In this document: positions 1 through 8,200 of the stretch, piece after piece
Layout of the letters: the number at the start of each line of letters is the position of its first letter
Position numbering within the stretch: the stretch's first letter is position 1
Source of the DNA: Rhizobium sp. SG_E_25_P2
GTDB lineage: Bacteria; Pseudomonadota; Alphaproteobacteria; Rhizobiales; Rhizobiaceae
DNA length: 64,000 nt
Reading direction: 5' to 3'
NCBI RefSeq assembly: GCF_029892285.1
Contig: NZ_JARXVM010000004.1
Span: forward strand, 1 to 64,000
Notes under the pieces: model-generated
What the model saw: only the letters and a program-made list of their open reading frames with translations
Database searches by the model: none
What the model was told of the DNA's origin: nothing
Made by a program: the position numbers and the translations under genes

Positions 1-43
1 CATAACCTGAAGGCCGCAGGTTCAAATCCTGCCCCCGCAACCA
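1..43 (+). tRNA. Initiator tRNA-fMet (CAT), 3' part, cut by window edge
   Basis: The sequence starts in the anticodon loop with CATAACCTGAAGG and continues through the variable loop, the T-arm (GGTTCAAATCC) and an acceptor end CCCCCGCAACCA with encoded CCA. This matches the 3' half of bacterial initiator tRNA, whose anticodon arm reads GCTCATAACC and whose acceptor strand ends CCCCGCAACCA. The 5' half lies outside the window. Elongator tRNA-Met is less likely because its anticodon stem and acceptor end differ. Confidence 0.9.
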
Positions 44-56
44 AAAGCAATTCCTA

Positions 57-89
57 AAACGCCCAGTGATAAAATCACTGGGCGTTTTT
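57..89 (+). terminator. Rho-independent terminator after tRNA-fMet
   Basis: A 12-bp perfect stem, ACGCCCAGTGAT at 59-70 and ATCACTGGGCGT at 74-85, encloses an AAA loop. It is flanked by an A run on the left and TTTTT on the right. It sits 15 bases after the tRNA CCA end, so it should end the tRNA transcript. The A run means it could also work on the opposite strand for transcripts leaving rsgA. Confidence 0.9.
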
Positions 90-234
90 GCGTTCCGGAA
101 AATGCTCCCACCGGCAAGGCGGCGGAAACAGCAGCCGCCGTTTTGGCGCATCTGTTGGTTTCCCAATGAAGGTTTTCGGACCCGACTGTCCTGCCAACAG
201 GCGCAAGCGCCCCTCGGCGATCACATTGCCACGT

Positions 235-1257
235 TCAATATTTCTTCTTGCGAACTATCTTGTTGCCGCGCGCCCCGCTGATGGTCGGGGTTCTTGCTCG
301 ATTCTCAGACACGAGGCTTTGCCACCGTTCGACGCGATCGGCGGCGATAGCGCCGCTTTTTACGGCCGCCTGAACTGCGCAGTCCGGCTCATGCGCATGG
401 GTGCAATCGCGAAATCGGCAAAGCGGCGCAAGCTCCACGATGTCGGCGAACAGCGTGTCGATGCCATCGGTGACATCGCTGACATAGAGCGATCTGATCC
501 CGGGCGTGTCGATGACCCAGCCGCCGCCGGGAGTGGCATGCAGGGATCGCGCGGTCGTGGTGTGACGGCCTTGCGCATCATATTCGCGGATTGTACCGGT
601 TTTCTGCTTTGCGTCGGCCGCCGCGCCGGTCAGCGTGTTCACCAGCGTCGATTTTCCTACCCCGGAGGATCCGACGAGCGCGACCGTTTGGCCCGCGCCG
701 CACCACGGGCTTAACAGAGTATTTGCATCGCTGGAGCGTCCGTTCAGGGCAATGACCGGCAGATCACGCTGCAGCGCCTCCGCCTGGGACTGAAACAGGC
801 CTACGTCTTCGGCAATGTCGGCCTTCGTCAGCACGATGACCGGGTTGCTCCCAGCCTGGTTGGCCATGATCAGGTAGCGTTCCAGTCTTTCACTGTTGAA
901 ATCAGCATTGCAGGACGTCACGATTAACAGCGTATCGACGTTGGCGGCGACGAGTTGGAGACCCCGTCCTGTCTCTGGACGTCGCTGCAGAATGGTTTTT
1001 CGCTCGAGCCGGCGGACAAACATATTGGAGTGCGGATCTGCAAGCAGCCAATCGCCCACCGCGAATTCCGCCGTGTTGGCATTGGCTGGAAGCTCCAGTT
1101 CGACTGGCCCCGCGACACTGATGGCTTCGATGCGCGCCCGGTGAACCGATGCGACGCGCCGCGGCGCGAGGTCTGCTTCGTCAGGCTCGATCTGATCTTC
1201 GAAGAAGTCGGACCAACCGAGCAGTTCCAAGGCTGTGGGAAGACGGGAGTTTGTCAA
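235..1257 (-). CDS. rsgA: Ribosome small subunit-dependent GTPase A (RsgA/YjeQ)
   Basis: A 340-residue circularly permuted GTPase that acts in late maturation of the 30S subunit. The G motifs come in the order typical of RsgA: G4 TKAD (residues 144-147), then the P-loop GSSGVGKS (196-203), then G3 DTPG (250-253). An N-terminal OB-fold-like part precedes them. The C-terminal zinc knuckle is complete, with Cys280, Cys285, His287 and Cys293 in the C-x4-C-x-H-x5-C spacing. The lysine-rich tail fits RNA contact. The gene faces the tRNA and is the only clear housekeeping protein gene in the window. Its length is slightly under the usual 350 or so residues. Confidence 0.95.
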   Translation of the reverse strand: MTNSRLPTALELLGWSDFFEDQIEPDEADLAPRRVASVHRARIEAISVAGPVELELPANANTAEFAVGDWLLADPHSNMFVRRLERKTILQRRPETGRGLQLVAANVDTLLIVTSCNADFNSERLERYLIMANQAGSNPVIVLTKADIAEDVGLFQSQAEALQRDLPVIALNGRSSDANTLLSPWCGAGQTVALVGSSGVGKSTLVNTLTGAAADAKQKTGTIREYDAQGRHTTTARSLHATPGGGWVIDTPGIRSLYVSDVTDGIDTLFADIVELAPLCRFRDCTHAHEPDCAVQAAVKSGAIAADRVERWQSLVSENRARTPTISGARGNKIVRKKKY

Positions 1258-1311
1258 ATTCTGCGTCGCATTCGCTGAAGGAGTTGCAGATGGTTTTCGA
1301 AGGTTTCGCGC

Positions 1312-1488
1312 CTAGTTGCGCCGCGCCTCTCGCTTTGGCAAAGTATTCGCATAAGCGGCAGCCTCGCCGGGATAGGGGAAAGGCTCCAGCACCTGTCGGT
1401 CGCCGTCATAGACCTGAAAGGCGGGTCCATCGAGTTCCACGATCTTATACCCGTTCACATATTCAAACTTTGGCGTTTTCCAGCCCAT
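1312..1488 (-). CDS. Small conserved-looking hypothetical protein (58 aa)
   Basis: A 58-residue frame beginning MGWKTPKFEYVNGYKIVELDG in part and ending in basic residues. I do not recognise a family. It is soluble, has no signal peptide or membrane segment, and is rich in aromatic residues and prolines. The start at 1488 is preferred over the longer frame that opens at 1548, because a GGAGA ribosome binding site lies about eight bases upstream of it. It sits upstream of rsgA in the same direction, with a 54-base gap. Length, composition and ribosome binding site support a real gene, but function is unknown. Confidence 0.5.
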   Translation of the reverse strand: MGWKTPKFEYVNGYKIVELDGPAFQVYDGDRQVLEPFPYPGEAAAYANTLPKREARRN

Positions 1489-1741
1489 AAGGGATCTCCG
1501 GTTTCGGCCCAATGTTTCAAACCTCCTGAGATGAGGTCCGATCTTCACACTCGGCAGGCTCTTGCTCTATCAGGTGTTTGCGCAAAAGACGAATTTATCT
1601 CTGCCAATCCGCTCTCCGCTGCCGATCTCAGGCAAAGCGAGGCGCGAGCCGCCGACGTGACGTGTGAGATAAAGACAATGCCGTGCAAACACCCGAAGAT
1701 TGCCAATCACTGCCCCGGCCGCCGGCTTTCGCGCGCCTGCG

Positions 1742-3217
1742 CTATGCCCTACGATAGACGTCAGCCTGGCGCCGCGACAGGTCTTCCCAAACGGCGTGAG
1801 CGCCAAGATCCGGTTCTGTCGCCTCGGCCTGATGAGACATGGCTTTCGCAGCGGCCCTAAAATCGTCAAACCAGCCGGCCCCGACGGCGGCTGAAATGCC
1901 TGCGCCGAGCGCCGACGCCTCATCCGAAAGGCTGCGCCGTACGGGAAATCCGGTGGCGTCCGCCACCATCTTGCGCCACAGCGGGCTCGCCGCGCCGCCG
2001 CCGATGACATAGATCTCTTCAGCGCCGGGAGCGGCGGCTTGCATCAGTTTGAGCGCGCGGGCGAATTCGAGCGTGATGGCTTCAAGCGCGGCGCGATAGA
2101 GATGGCTCATCCGGTGGTTCGGCCCCAAGCCGACAAAAGAGGCGCGGGCTTCTTCGTCCCAATGCGGATCCATGCAGCCCATCAGATAGGTGCAGGCCAA
2201 AACGCCGTCGGCGCCGATTGGAATGTCCATCGCTTCGCGTTCGAGCCGCTGGAAGATCGCCGGATCGCTGCGTCCGCCGGCGAAATTGTCGATCAGCCAG
2301 TTGACGAAAAACGCGCCGGCCCGCTGTACGGCTTCCAGAAGATAACCCTCGCCCGTCGGGGAAATCAGCGTGCGCCAATAGGAACTTATCGCCGGGGTGG
2401 GCGACCAGACACCGCCGACCACAGCGGTTCCCAGATTGAGATAGACGGTTCGCGGGTCAATGGCGCTGACGCCGAGGCCAGCGCAATGGCCGTCGCCACC
2501 GGCAGCGTAGACGGCAAGACCTGAGGGAAGGCCGGTGGCCGCCGCTGCTTCTGGCGTAATCCGGCCGAGCAGCGCGCCGGGCCGATGCGCGACCGGCAGT
2601 TTTTCGAGCCCGATGCCGAGATGATCGAGGATCGGCCGCGACCATTCCTTCTTCTCGATATCGAAAATGCCGAACGGGTCGGCGCTCGTCCATGTCGCCG
2701 CCGGTTCCCCGGTCAGATGCATCACTAGAAAGTCGTGAACCGAAAGAATGTAGCGGGCTTGCTCGAGAAGCGCGGGCTCATGGGCGCGGTAGTGCCTGAG
2801 GCGAAAGACGCAGGGAATGACATCAACGGGTTTGCCTGAAACGCGATGGAGATAGTCGCGTCCAAGTTCATCCGAAAGCACATGCGTCATGTCGCGGGCG
2901 CGGCGATCCAGCCAGACGGTCGCCGGCGCCAGAGGCTTTCGATTCTCGTCCAACAGCGCCATTGTTTCGCGTTGGTTGGAAATCGCCAGTCCATCGATGC
3001 GGCTGGGATCGATCCCGGCGACGCATTTTCGCAGCGCTGTGCAGGCCGCAATCCACCACTCGCTGGAATCCTGCTCGGCGCGATAGGCGTCGGGCGTCAG
3101 CAATATGTGCGGCGCGCGGCCTTCGCTGCGTGGTTCCCCAGTTTGAGTCCAGGCGATGGCCTTGACCGACTGGGTCGACGAATCCATGCCGATGACATAG
3201 CGTTCGTTCGGATTCAT
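1742..3217 (-). CDS. FGGY-family carbohydrate (polyol/pentulose) kinase
   Basis: A 491-residue member of the FGGY/actin-fold kinases, which phosphorylate sugars or polyols with ATP. The N-terminal phosphate motif GMDSSTQSVK, the catalytic-region AAGGDGHCAGLG and the C-terminal adenosine motif YVIGGGAASPLW are all present, so the enzyme should be active. The start at 3217 has a strong AAGGAGGAG site just upstream; a longer frame up to 3277 would overlap the regulator gene and is not favoured. It lies 56 bases downstream of the SorC regulator and should share its transcript. The pairing with a SorC regulator and a GlpD-like dehydrogenase recalls eryA, eryD and eryB of Brucella. The substrate could be a tetritol, a pentulose or another polyol. 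Confidence 0.85.
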   Translation of the reverse strand: MNPNERYVIGMDSSTQSVKAIAWTQTGEPRSEGRAPHILLTPDAYRAEQDSSEWWIAACTALRKCVAGIDPSRIDGLAISNQRETMALLDENRKPLAPATVWLDRRARDMTHVLSDELGRDYLHRVSGKPVDVIPCVFRLRHYRAHEPALLEQARYILSVHDFLVMHLTGEPAATWTSADPFGIFDIEKKEWSRPILDHLGIGLEKLPVAHRPGALLGRITPEAAAATGLPSGLAVYAAGGDGHCAGLGVSAIDPRTVYLNLGTAVVGGVWSPTPAISSYWRTLISPTGEGYLLEAVQRAGAFFVNWLIDNFAGGRSDPAIFQRLEREAMDIPIGADGVLACTYLMGCMDPHWDEEARASFVGLGPNHRMSHLYRAALEAITLEFARALKLMQAAAPGAEEIYVIGGGAASPLWRKMVADATGFPVRRSLSDEASALGAGISAAVGAGWFDDFRAAAKAMSHQAEATEPDLGAHAVWEDLSRRQADVYRRA

Positions 3218-3273
3218 GCGGCTCCTCCTTCCGCTAGACTTCCGTATGGTCGCCGACGCGGAGGCCGCGGCGG

Positions 3274-4230
3274 TCATCTCTCGAGCAAGGCTTCTCCCGT
3301 GGCCATGTCCGTGACCAGATGCGTTGCGTAACCGCCGGTGAGCGTGGCGAGAATCGCGTCGATCTTGCTCAATCCCCCGGCGACGCAGATGCGGTTCGGC
3401 GTCTGCTTCAGTTCATCCAGCGCAATGCCGACCATGCGGGCGTCATGCTGGCCGCCGACGCCGTCTCCCGCAGCGTTGATGAACCGGCCGATGATGACCG
3501 CCACCGCGCCGTCGCGCACATAGTCGTCGATCTCCTGCTGGCTGGCGATGCCAGATATGCGAACCGTGCTCTTTGCGCCAACATCGCCGACGCCAAACAG
3601 AATGCGGTTGGTCGAATGGATCAGGTCGAACTGTTTCTTGAGCACCGGCTCTTCCAGCAGCATGTCGCGCAATTCGCGGGTCGACAGCACGGCCGGGGCG
3701 AGCAGGTTGACGCAGCGCGCGCGGATGCGGCTCGACAACAGCGAGGTGCAGAGTTCCGGCGAAAAATCCGGTTCGCCTGTCGAACTGCCAGACACCTGCA
3801 CCACGGTGAGATCATTGACGGGGTCGGGCAGGGTGATCTGGTTGGCGACCGACAACACGGTTCTCCCCCATGCGACGCCGATGACGTCTCCCTGCTTGAT
3901 CTGGTCGGCCAGCACGCGGGCGCCCGCATCGCCGAGGCGGCGCACGAGGTCCCGATCTTCCCCGGTGGGAATGACCAGCGCGCCGTCGAGCCCGAAGCGG
4001 TCCATCAGCCGACGCGCGATTTCGGTGCGTCCGCTCGCCTGCGTATTGAGACGGATCGAGACGATGCCGCGTTCCCGCGCCTCTTGCAGATAGTTCACGA
4101 TCGTCGCCCTGGACACGTTGAGCGCCTTGGCGATTTCGCTCTGGGTCATTTCATCCGCGTAATAGAGCCACGCCGCCCAGGTGACGGCGTCCTCGAATTC
4201 GGTCGGCTTTTCGGCCACGCCTTCCAGCAT
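3274..4230 (-). CDS. SorC/EryD-family sugar-binding transcriptional regulator
   Basis: A 318-residue regulator with an N-terminal helix-turn-helix (about residues 29-55, MTQSEIAKALNVSRATIVNY) and a C-terminal sugar-phosphate-binding domain related to glucosamine-6-phosphate isomerase. Typical SorC segments such as GVAWGRTVLSVANQ are visible. It is divergent from the dehydrogenase operon at 4358 and probably binds the palindromes between them (4277-4337). The effector is likely a phosphorylated intermediate of the pathway. The N-terminal domain closely resembles that of the SorC-DhaK fusion at 25596, including WLYY and ARERG segments, so the two regulators appear to be paralogues. Confidence 0.88.
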   Translation of the reverse strand: MLEGVAEKPTEFEDAVTWAAWLYYADEMTQSEIAKALNVSRATIVNYLQEARERGIVSIRLNTQASGRTEIARRLMDRFGLDGALVIPTGEDRDLVRRLGDAGARVLADQIKQGDVIGVAWGRTVLSVANQITLPDPVNDLTVVQVSGSSTGEPDFSPELCTSLLSSRIRARCVNLLAPAVLSTRELRDMLLEEPVLKKQFDLIHSTNRILFGVGDVGAKSTVRISGIASQQEIDDYVRDGAVAVIIGRFINAAGDGVGGQHDARMVGIALDELKQTPNRICVAGGLSKIDAILATLTGGYATHLVTDMATGEALLER

Positions 4231-4276
4231 GTGTTTCCTCTAGCAGTCTTTTCATCTCCATCTGATGGCATTGGAA

Positions 4277-4337
4277 GACAAATGTCAATGTCGCCTGTCA
4301 TCTGTGTTGACAAGTGTCACGAACTGGTGTCACTTGT
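4277..4337. promoter_or_regulatory. Candidate SorC operator cluster in the divergent promoter region
   Basis: The divergent region holds several related palindromes. GACAAATGTC lies at 4277-4286 and TTGACAAGTGTC at 4307-4318. A larger inverted repeat has ACAAGTGTCAC at 4310-4320 and GTGTCACTTGT at 4327-4337, with one mismatch between its arms. A similar AACAAATGTCAA occurs at 16776-16787, upstream of the second polyol operon. The arrangement suits a SorC-type repressor controlling both directions. Operator identity is inferred from position and symmetry only. Confidence 0.5.
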
Positions 4338-4357
4338 ATCCAAGCAATAAAAATTGG

Positions 4358-5722
4358 ATGACGGGAATGGAAACGCTGAGGAACCGGGGCGCCGCAGATG
4401 GCGCGCCCATGGGCGGCTGGACCGCGCTTATCGATGACATCGTCGCAGGCGAATGGACCAATCCGGAAACGGGCGAACGTCCGTCCGTGCCCTATGACTC
4501 GATCGTCATCGCCGAAAGCCTTGATGGCCGGGAAGCCGAGCTGGTGAAGAGCCTCGAACTCGGCAAATCCTTCACTGTCGTTGCCGATCACGCGACCTGG
4601 GAAGCGATGGGCAGCCGCGTCGCCAAGGCCTTGGAAACGCTTGGCCCGGTCAAGACGGTCTTGCTCGATCACCCGCATGCCGACATGGCGACGGTCGCGG
4701 ACTTGACGGAGCGGCTCAAGGGGGCCGAAGGGCTGGTGGCTGTTGGATCCGGCACCATCAATGACCTGGTGAAATATGTGACGGGGCTCGATGGCCGTCG
4801 TTATTGCGTGTTCGGCACGGCCGCGTCGATGAATGGCTACACGTCCACCACCGCCTCCATCACGCTGGACAGCGGGCTCAAGGTTTCCTTGCCGTCACAT
4901 GCGCCGGCGGGTTTCTTTGTCGATTTGTCAGTGTCGGCTGCGGCGCCGACCTATCTGTCGGCGGCAGGATTTGCCGATTGCATCTGCCGGTCGGTGGCGC
5001 AGGTCGATTGGTGGATGTCGCACCGCTTGCTGGGTTCGGTCTACGCCAATTCGCCCTATCTGATTCAGGCCAATGACGAGATCGAACTCAATCGTCGCGC
5101 CGCCGGGATCGGCCAGGGCGATGTCGAGGCGAATGGCTATCTCTACCGCGTGCTGACGCTGTGCGGCCTCGGCGTGTCCTTCACCGGCATGTCCCATCAT
5201 GGTTCGATGGGCGAGCACCAGATCTCGCATTACATCGATTGTTTTGCCGGCGACCGGCATCCGGGCACTTTGCATGGACAGCAGGTTGGCGTCGCATCCT
5301 TGACCATGGCGCGCATCCAGCGGCGCTTTCTCGACAGCGCGACGCCGCCGAGGATCGGACCGACGCGGATTGATCGCGACGACATGGTCAGGCGGATGGG
5401 CGCGGATGTGGCAAGCCAATGCCTGGCGGATATCGCCCCCAAGATCTACGATCAGCGCGCGGCGGACGAGATCAATGAACGTCTGGCCGACCTCTGGCCG
5501 ACCCTGCGTCGCGAGCTTCAGGCCTTCGTCATTCCCGTCGACGAGATGACGCGCCTGCTGAAGGATGCGGGCGGCCCGACAACGGCGGCTGAGCTCGGCG
5601 TTCCCGTCGACTTTTATCGCGAAGCGGTGATCCATTGCCGGGAAATGCGCAATCGCTATTCGTTCCTCGATATCGCCGCCGACAGCGGCGTGCTCGAAGA
5701 TCTCGCCGCAGCGGAGGTCTGA
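4358..5722 (+). CDS. AraM/EgsA-like sn-glycerol-1-phosphate (polyol-phosphate) dehydrogenase
   Basis: A protein of about 454 residues related to the AraM/EgsA branch of iron-containing-dehydrogenase-like enzymes, which oxidise sn-glycerol-1-phosphate with NAD(P) using a divalent metal. Visible features are the nucleotide-binding GSGTINDLVKY, the glycine-rich GTAASMNGYTS, and metal-ligand candidates in GMSHHGSMGEHQISHY and HGQQVG. The start is uncertain: ATG codons at 4358 and 4367 both fit and neither has a strong ribosome binding site; further upstream codons would run into the operator region. It is the first gene of a long rightward operon, three bases before the HAD gene. B. subtilis AraM also neighbours a HAD phosphatase (AraL). 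The true substrate may be another triol or tetrol phosphate. Confidence 0.8.
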   Translation: MTGMETLRNRGAADGAPMGGWTALIDDIVAGEWTNPETGERPSVPYDSIVIAESLDGREAELVKSLELGKSFTVVADHATWEAMGSRVAKALETLGPVKTVLLDHPHADMATVADLTERLKGAEGLVAVGSGTINDLVKYVTGLDGRRYCVFGTAASMNGYTSTTASITLDSGLKVSLPSHAPAGFFVDLSVSAAAPTYLSAAGFADCICRSVAQVDWWMSHRLLGSVYANSPYLIQANDEIELNRRAAGIGQGDVEANGYLYRVLTLCGLGVSFTGMSHHGSMGEHQISHYIDCFAGDRHPGTLHGQQVGVASLTMARIQRRFLDSATPPRIGPTRIDRDDMVRRMGADVASQCLADIAPKIYDQRAADEINERLADLWPTLRRELQAFVIPVDEMTRLLKDAGGPTTAAELGVPVDFYREAVIHCREMRNRYSFLDIAADSGVLEDLAAAEV

Positions 5723-5725
5723 GCC

Positions 5726-6538
5726 ATGCGCGCGGTCGCCGATATGCCCATCGAGACGGCCAGAAGCGTGACGACGCTGTTCGCCGATATCGACGACACC
5801 TTGACGACAGACGGACGACTGCCGGCCGCCGCCTATGCGGCGCTGGAAGCTCTTTCGGAAGCAGGCGTTTCGGTAGCGCCGATCACGGGTCGGCCAGCCG
5901 GCTGGTGCGACATGATCGCCAGAATGTGGCCCGTCGCGGGCGTAGTGGGCGAAAACGGCGCTTTCTATTTTTCCTATCATGCGAGCGATCGGCGCATGCG
6001 CCGAGTTTTCGCCACGCCCGACCAGCAACGCGCGGAAAATCGTCTGCGGCTGGAGCGGGTGCGCGCCCGGATTCTCGCCGAGGTCCCGGGGGCCGCGATC
6101 TCGGCCGATCAGCATTATCGGGAAGCCGATCTCGCCATCGATTTCTGCGAGGACGTGCCGCCGCTCGGCGCCGGCGAGGTCGATCGCATCAAGCGCATTT
6201 TCGAGGAGGAGGGCGCCGTCGCCAAAGTGTCTTCGATCCATGTCAATGGCTGGTTCGGCTCCTATGACAAGCTGACCATGACCCGGCGCTTCGCCATCGA
6301 TGTGCTGGGCCTCGATATCGACGGCGCCAAGGACAGGATCGTCTTCGTCGGCGACAGCCCCAACGATGCGCCGATGTTCTCCTTCTTCCCGAATGCCTGC
6401 GGCGTCGCAAATGTGCTGAAATTCCTGGGGCGTATCGACGCCGAGCCGGCCTATGTAGCCAGCGCCGAGGGCGGGCAGGGTTTTGTCGAAGTCGCCGAAC
6501 GCATTCTCGCGGCGCGATCGGGGAGGGCGGCGGCATGA
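5726..6538 (+). CDS. HAD-superfamily sugar/polyol phosphatase
   Basis: A 270-residue HAD hydrolase with motif I DIDDTLT near residue 21, a motif II TGRP, and a C-terminal motif IV GDSPNDAPMF that holds the metal-binding aspartates. The middle cap region suggests a Cof-type or sucrose-phosphatase-like small-molecule phosphatase. The start at 5726 has a GGAGG site inside the end of the preceding gene. Its stop overlaps the next start as ATGA, so the three genes are probably translationally coupled. It may hydrolyse a phosphorylated intermediate or relieve sugar-phosphate stress, as proposed for AraL. The substrate cannot be told from sequence. Confidence 0.8.
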   Translation: MRAVADMPIETARSVTTLFADIDDTLTTDGRLPAAAYAALEALSEAGVSVAPITGRPAGWCDMIARMWPVAGVVGENGAFYFSYHASDRRMRRVFATPDQQRAENRLRLERVRARILAEVPGAAISADQHYREADLAIDFCEDVPPLGAGEVDRIKRIFEEEGAVAKVSSIHVNGWFGSYDKLTMTRRFAIDVLGLDIDGAKDRIVFVGDSPNDAPMFSFFPNACGVANVLKFLGRIDAEPAYVASAEGGQGFVEVAERILAARSGRAAA

Positions 6539-8076
6539 CGGCTCCTCTCTACGACATCGCGATTATTGGCGGCGGCATCAATGGCGCGGGCATCGCCCGT
6601 GACGCGGCGGGCCGTGGCCTCAAAGTGTTTCTTTGCGAGAAGTCCGATCTCGGCTCGGCCACATCTTCGGCCTCGACCAAGCTCATTCATGGCGGTCTGC
6701 GCTATCTCGAACATTACGAGTTCCGTCTGGTGCGGCATGCGCTGGCCGAACGTGAAGTGCTCTGGAGCATCGCCCCGCATATCATCTGGCCGCTTCGTTT
6801 CGTGCTGCCGCATCGCAAGGGGCTGCGCCCCGCATGGCTCTTGAGGCTGGGTCTCTTTCTCTACGACCATATCGGCGGTCGGAAGAAATTACCGGGGACG
6901 AAGACGCTACGCTTGAACCGCCATGAAGCGGGCGCGCCGTTGCGGGATGTCTCGTCGATCGGCTTCGAATATTCCGATTGCTGGGTGCAGGACAACCGGC
7001 TCGTCGTGCTCAACGCCCGCGACGCCGAAGAGCGGGGCGCTGAGATCCGCACCCGCACACGCTGCACCCGCGCATTCCGCGATAACGACATCTGGAAACT
7101 GTCGCTGGAAAATCTTGGCGACGGAACGGTGGAAACCATCAGGGCGAAAGCCGTGGTGAATGCCGCCGGCCCCTGGGTCGACCGAGTGCTGGCAACGGCC
7201 ATCGGCCGCAATGCGCCGGGCTCCGTGCGCCTGGTTCAGGGCTCCCACATCGTCGTGCCCCGGCTCTACGACCACGACCGGTGCTACATTTTCCAGAATC
7301 CGGACGGGCGCATCATTTTCGCCATCCCTTATGAGGACGACTTCACGCTGATCGGCACCACCGATGTCGATTTCTCCGGCGATCCCTCGGCGGTGACCAT
7401 CACGCAGAAGGAAATCGATTATCTCTGCGCGGCAGCCTCGTCCTATTTCAACCGCACGGTCGCTCCCGGCGATGTTGTCTGGACCTATTCCGGCGTCCGC
7501 CCGCTCTATGACGACGGCAAGGCCAATGCTCAGGAGACGACGCGGGACTATGTTCTGACGCTGGATGCCGAAGAGGGCCAGCCGCCGCTCCTCAACATTT
7601 TCGGCGGCAAGATCACCACCTATCGCTGCCTGGCGGAAGACGCCTTGGCGCGGCTTGCGGAGACGTTTCCGGAATGGAGCCGCGGTCACGGCTGGACGCG
7701 CCGACAGACTTTGCCGGGCGGCGATTTTCCCGCCGGCGAAGCCGGTCGCCTCGCTGTCGATCTCCAGCGCGACTACCCGTTCCTGACCGAGAAGCCGGCG
7801 CGACGGCTCGTCCGTCATTACGGCACGGAGGCGCGTCTCATTCTCGGCGGCGCACGGGCGGCGTCCGACCTCGGAAGAATGTTCGGTCCCGAACTGACCG
7901 AGGCCGAATGCCGCTTTCTGATGGAGCGGGAATATGCGCGGGACGCCGAAGACATCGCCTTTCGCCGCACCAAGGCAGGCATTCGCATGAGCCGCGAGGA
8001 GCTTGCCGCGCTCGGCGAATGGATGGCGACGGTAGACGACCGAATGTCGGCGCGAAAAGGCGTAGCTAATGGCTGA
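6535..8076 (+). CDS. GlpD/EryB-like FAD-dependent polyol-phosphate dehydrogenase
   Basis: A 513-residue DAO-fold flavoprotein resembling aerobic glycerol-3-phosphate dehydrogenase. The FAD dinucleotide motif IIGGGINGAGIARDA is at residues 10-24, followed by SSASTKLIHGGLRYL, and the downstream GTTDVDF and FGGKITTYR segments typical of GlpD are present, with a C-terminal helical GlpD domain. Such enzymes feed electrons to quinones at the inner membrane. EryB of Brucella, which acts on erythritol phosphate, belongs to the same family. In this operon it follows a kinase-linked regulator and two other phosphate-metabolising enzymes, so glycerol-3-phosphate or a C4 polyol phosphate is a fair guess. 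Length is normal. Confidence 0.88.
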   Translation: MTAPLYDIAIIGGGINGAGIARDAAGRGLKVFLCEKSDLGSATSSASTKLIHGGLRYLEHYEFRLVRHALAEREVLWSIAPHIIWPLRFVLPHRKGLRPAWLLRLGLFLYDHIGGRKKLPGTKTLRLNRHEAGAPLRDVSSIGFEYSDCWVQDNRLVVLNARDAEERGAEIRTRTRCTRAFRDNDIWKLSLENLGDGTVETIRAKAVVNAAGPWVDRVLATAIGRNAPGSVRLVQGSHIVVPRLYDHDRCYIFQNPDGRIIFAIPYEDDFTLIGTTDVDFSGDPSAVTITQKEIDYLCAAASSYFNRTVAPGDVVWTYSGVRPLYDDGKANAQETTRDYVLTLDAEEGQPPLLNIFGGKITTYRCLAEDALARLAETFPEWSRGHGWTRRQTLPGGDFPAGEAGRLAVDLQRDYPFLTEKPARRLVRHYGTEARLILGGARAASDLGRMFGPELTEAECRFLMEREYARDAEDIAFRRTKAGIRMSREELAALGEWMATVDDRMSARKGVANG

Positions 8077-8200
8077 GACGGCGTCGCCATAGAGGGCGGC
8101 GCGCGCATGACCGGCGGACGAGGAGCCGCCGGGGTTTGAGAGGATGGGACGCGGCCTGTTTCCGCGTCCGGTCGGCATTCGCTCTTGGGAGGAGTACGGA

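Noticed and set aside
1-43. tRNA-fMet end as an attachment site for an integrated element.
   Set aside because: I found no second copy of the tRNA 3' end and no integrase in the window, so no attachment site is annotated.
4928-6241. A long minus-strand open frame across the AraM-like and HAD genes.
   Set aside because: Both plus-strand proteins have clear family motifs, and the antisense translation is arginine- and histidine-rich low-complexity sequence typical of shadow frames.
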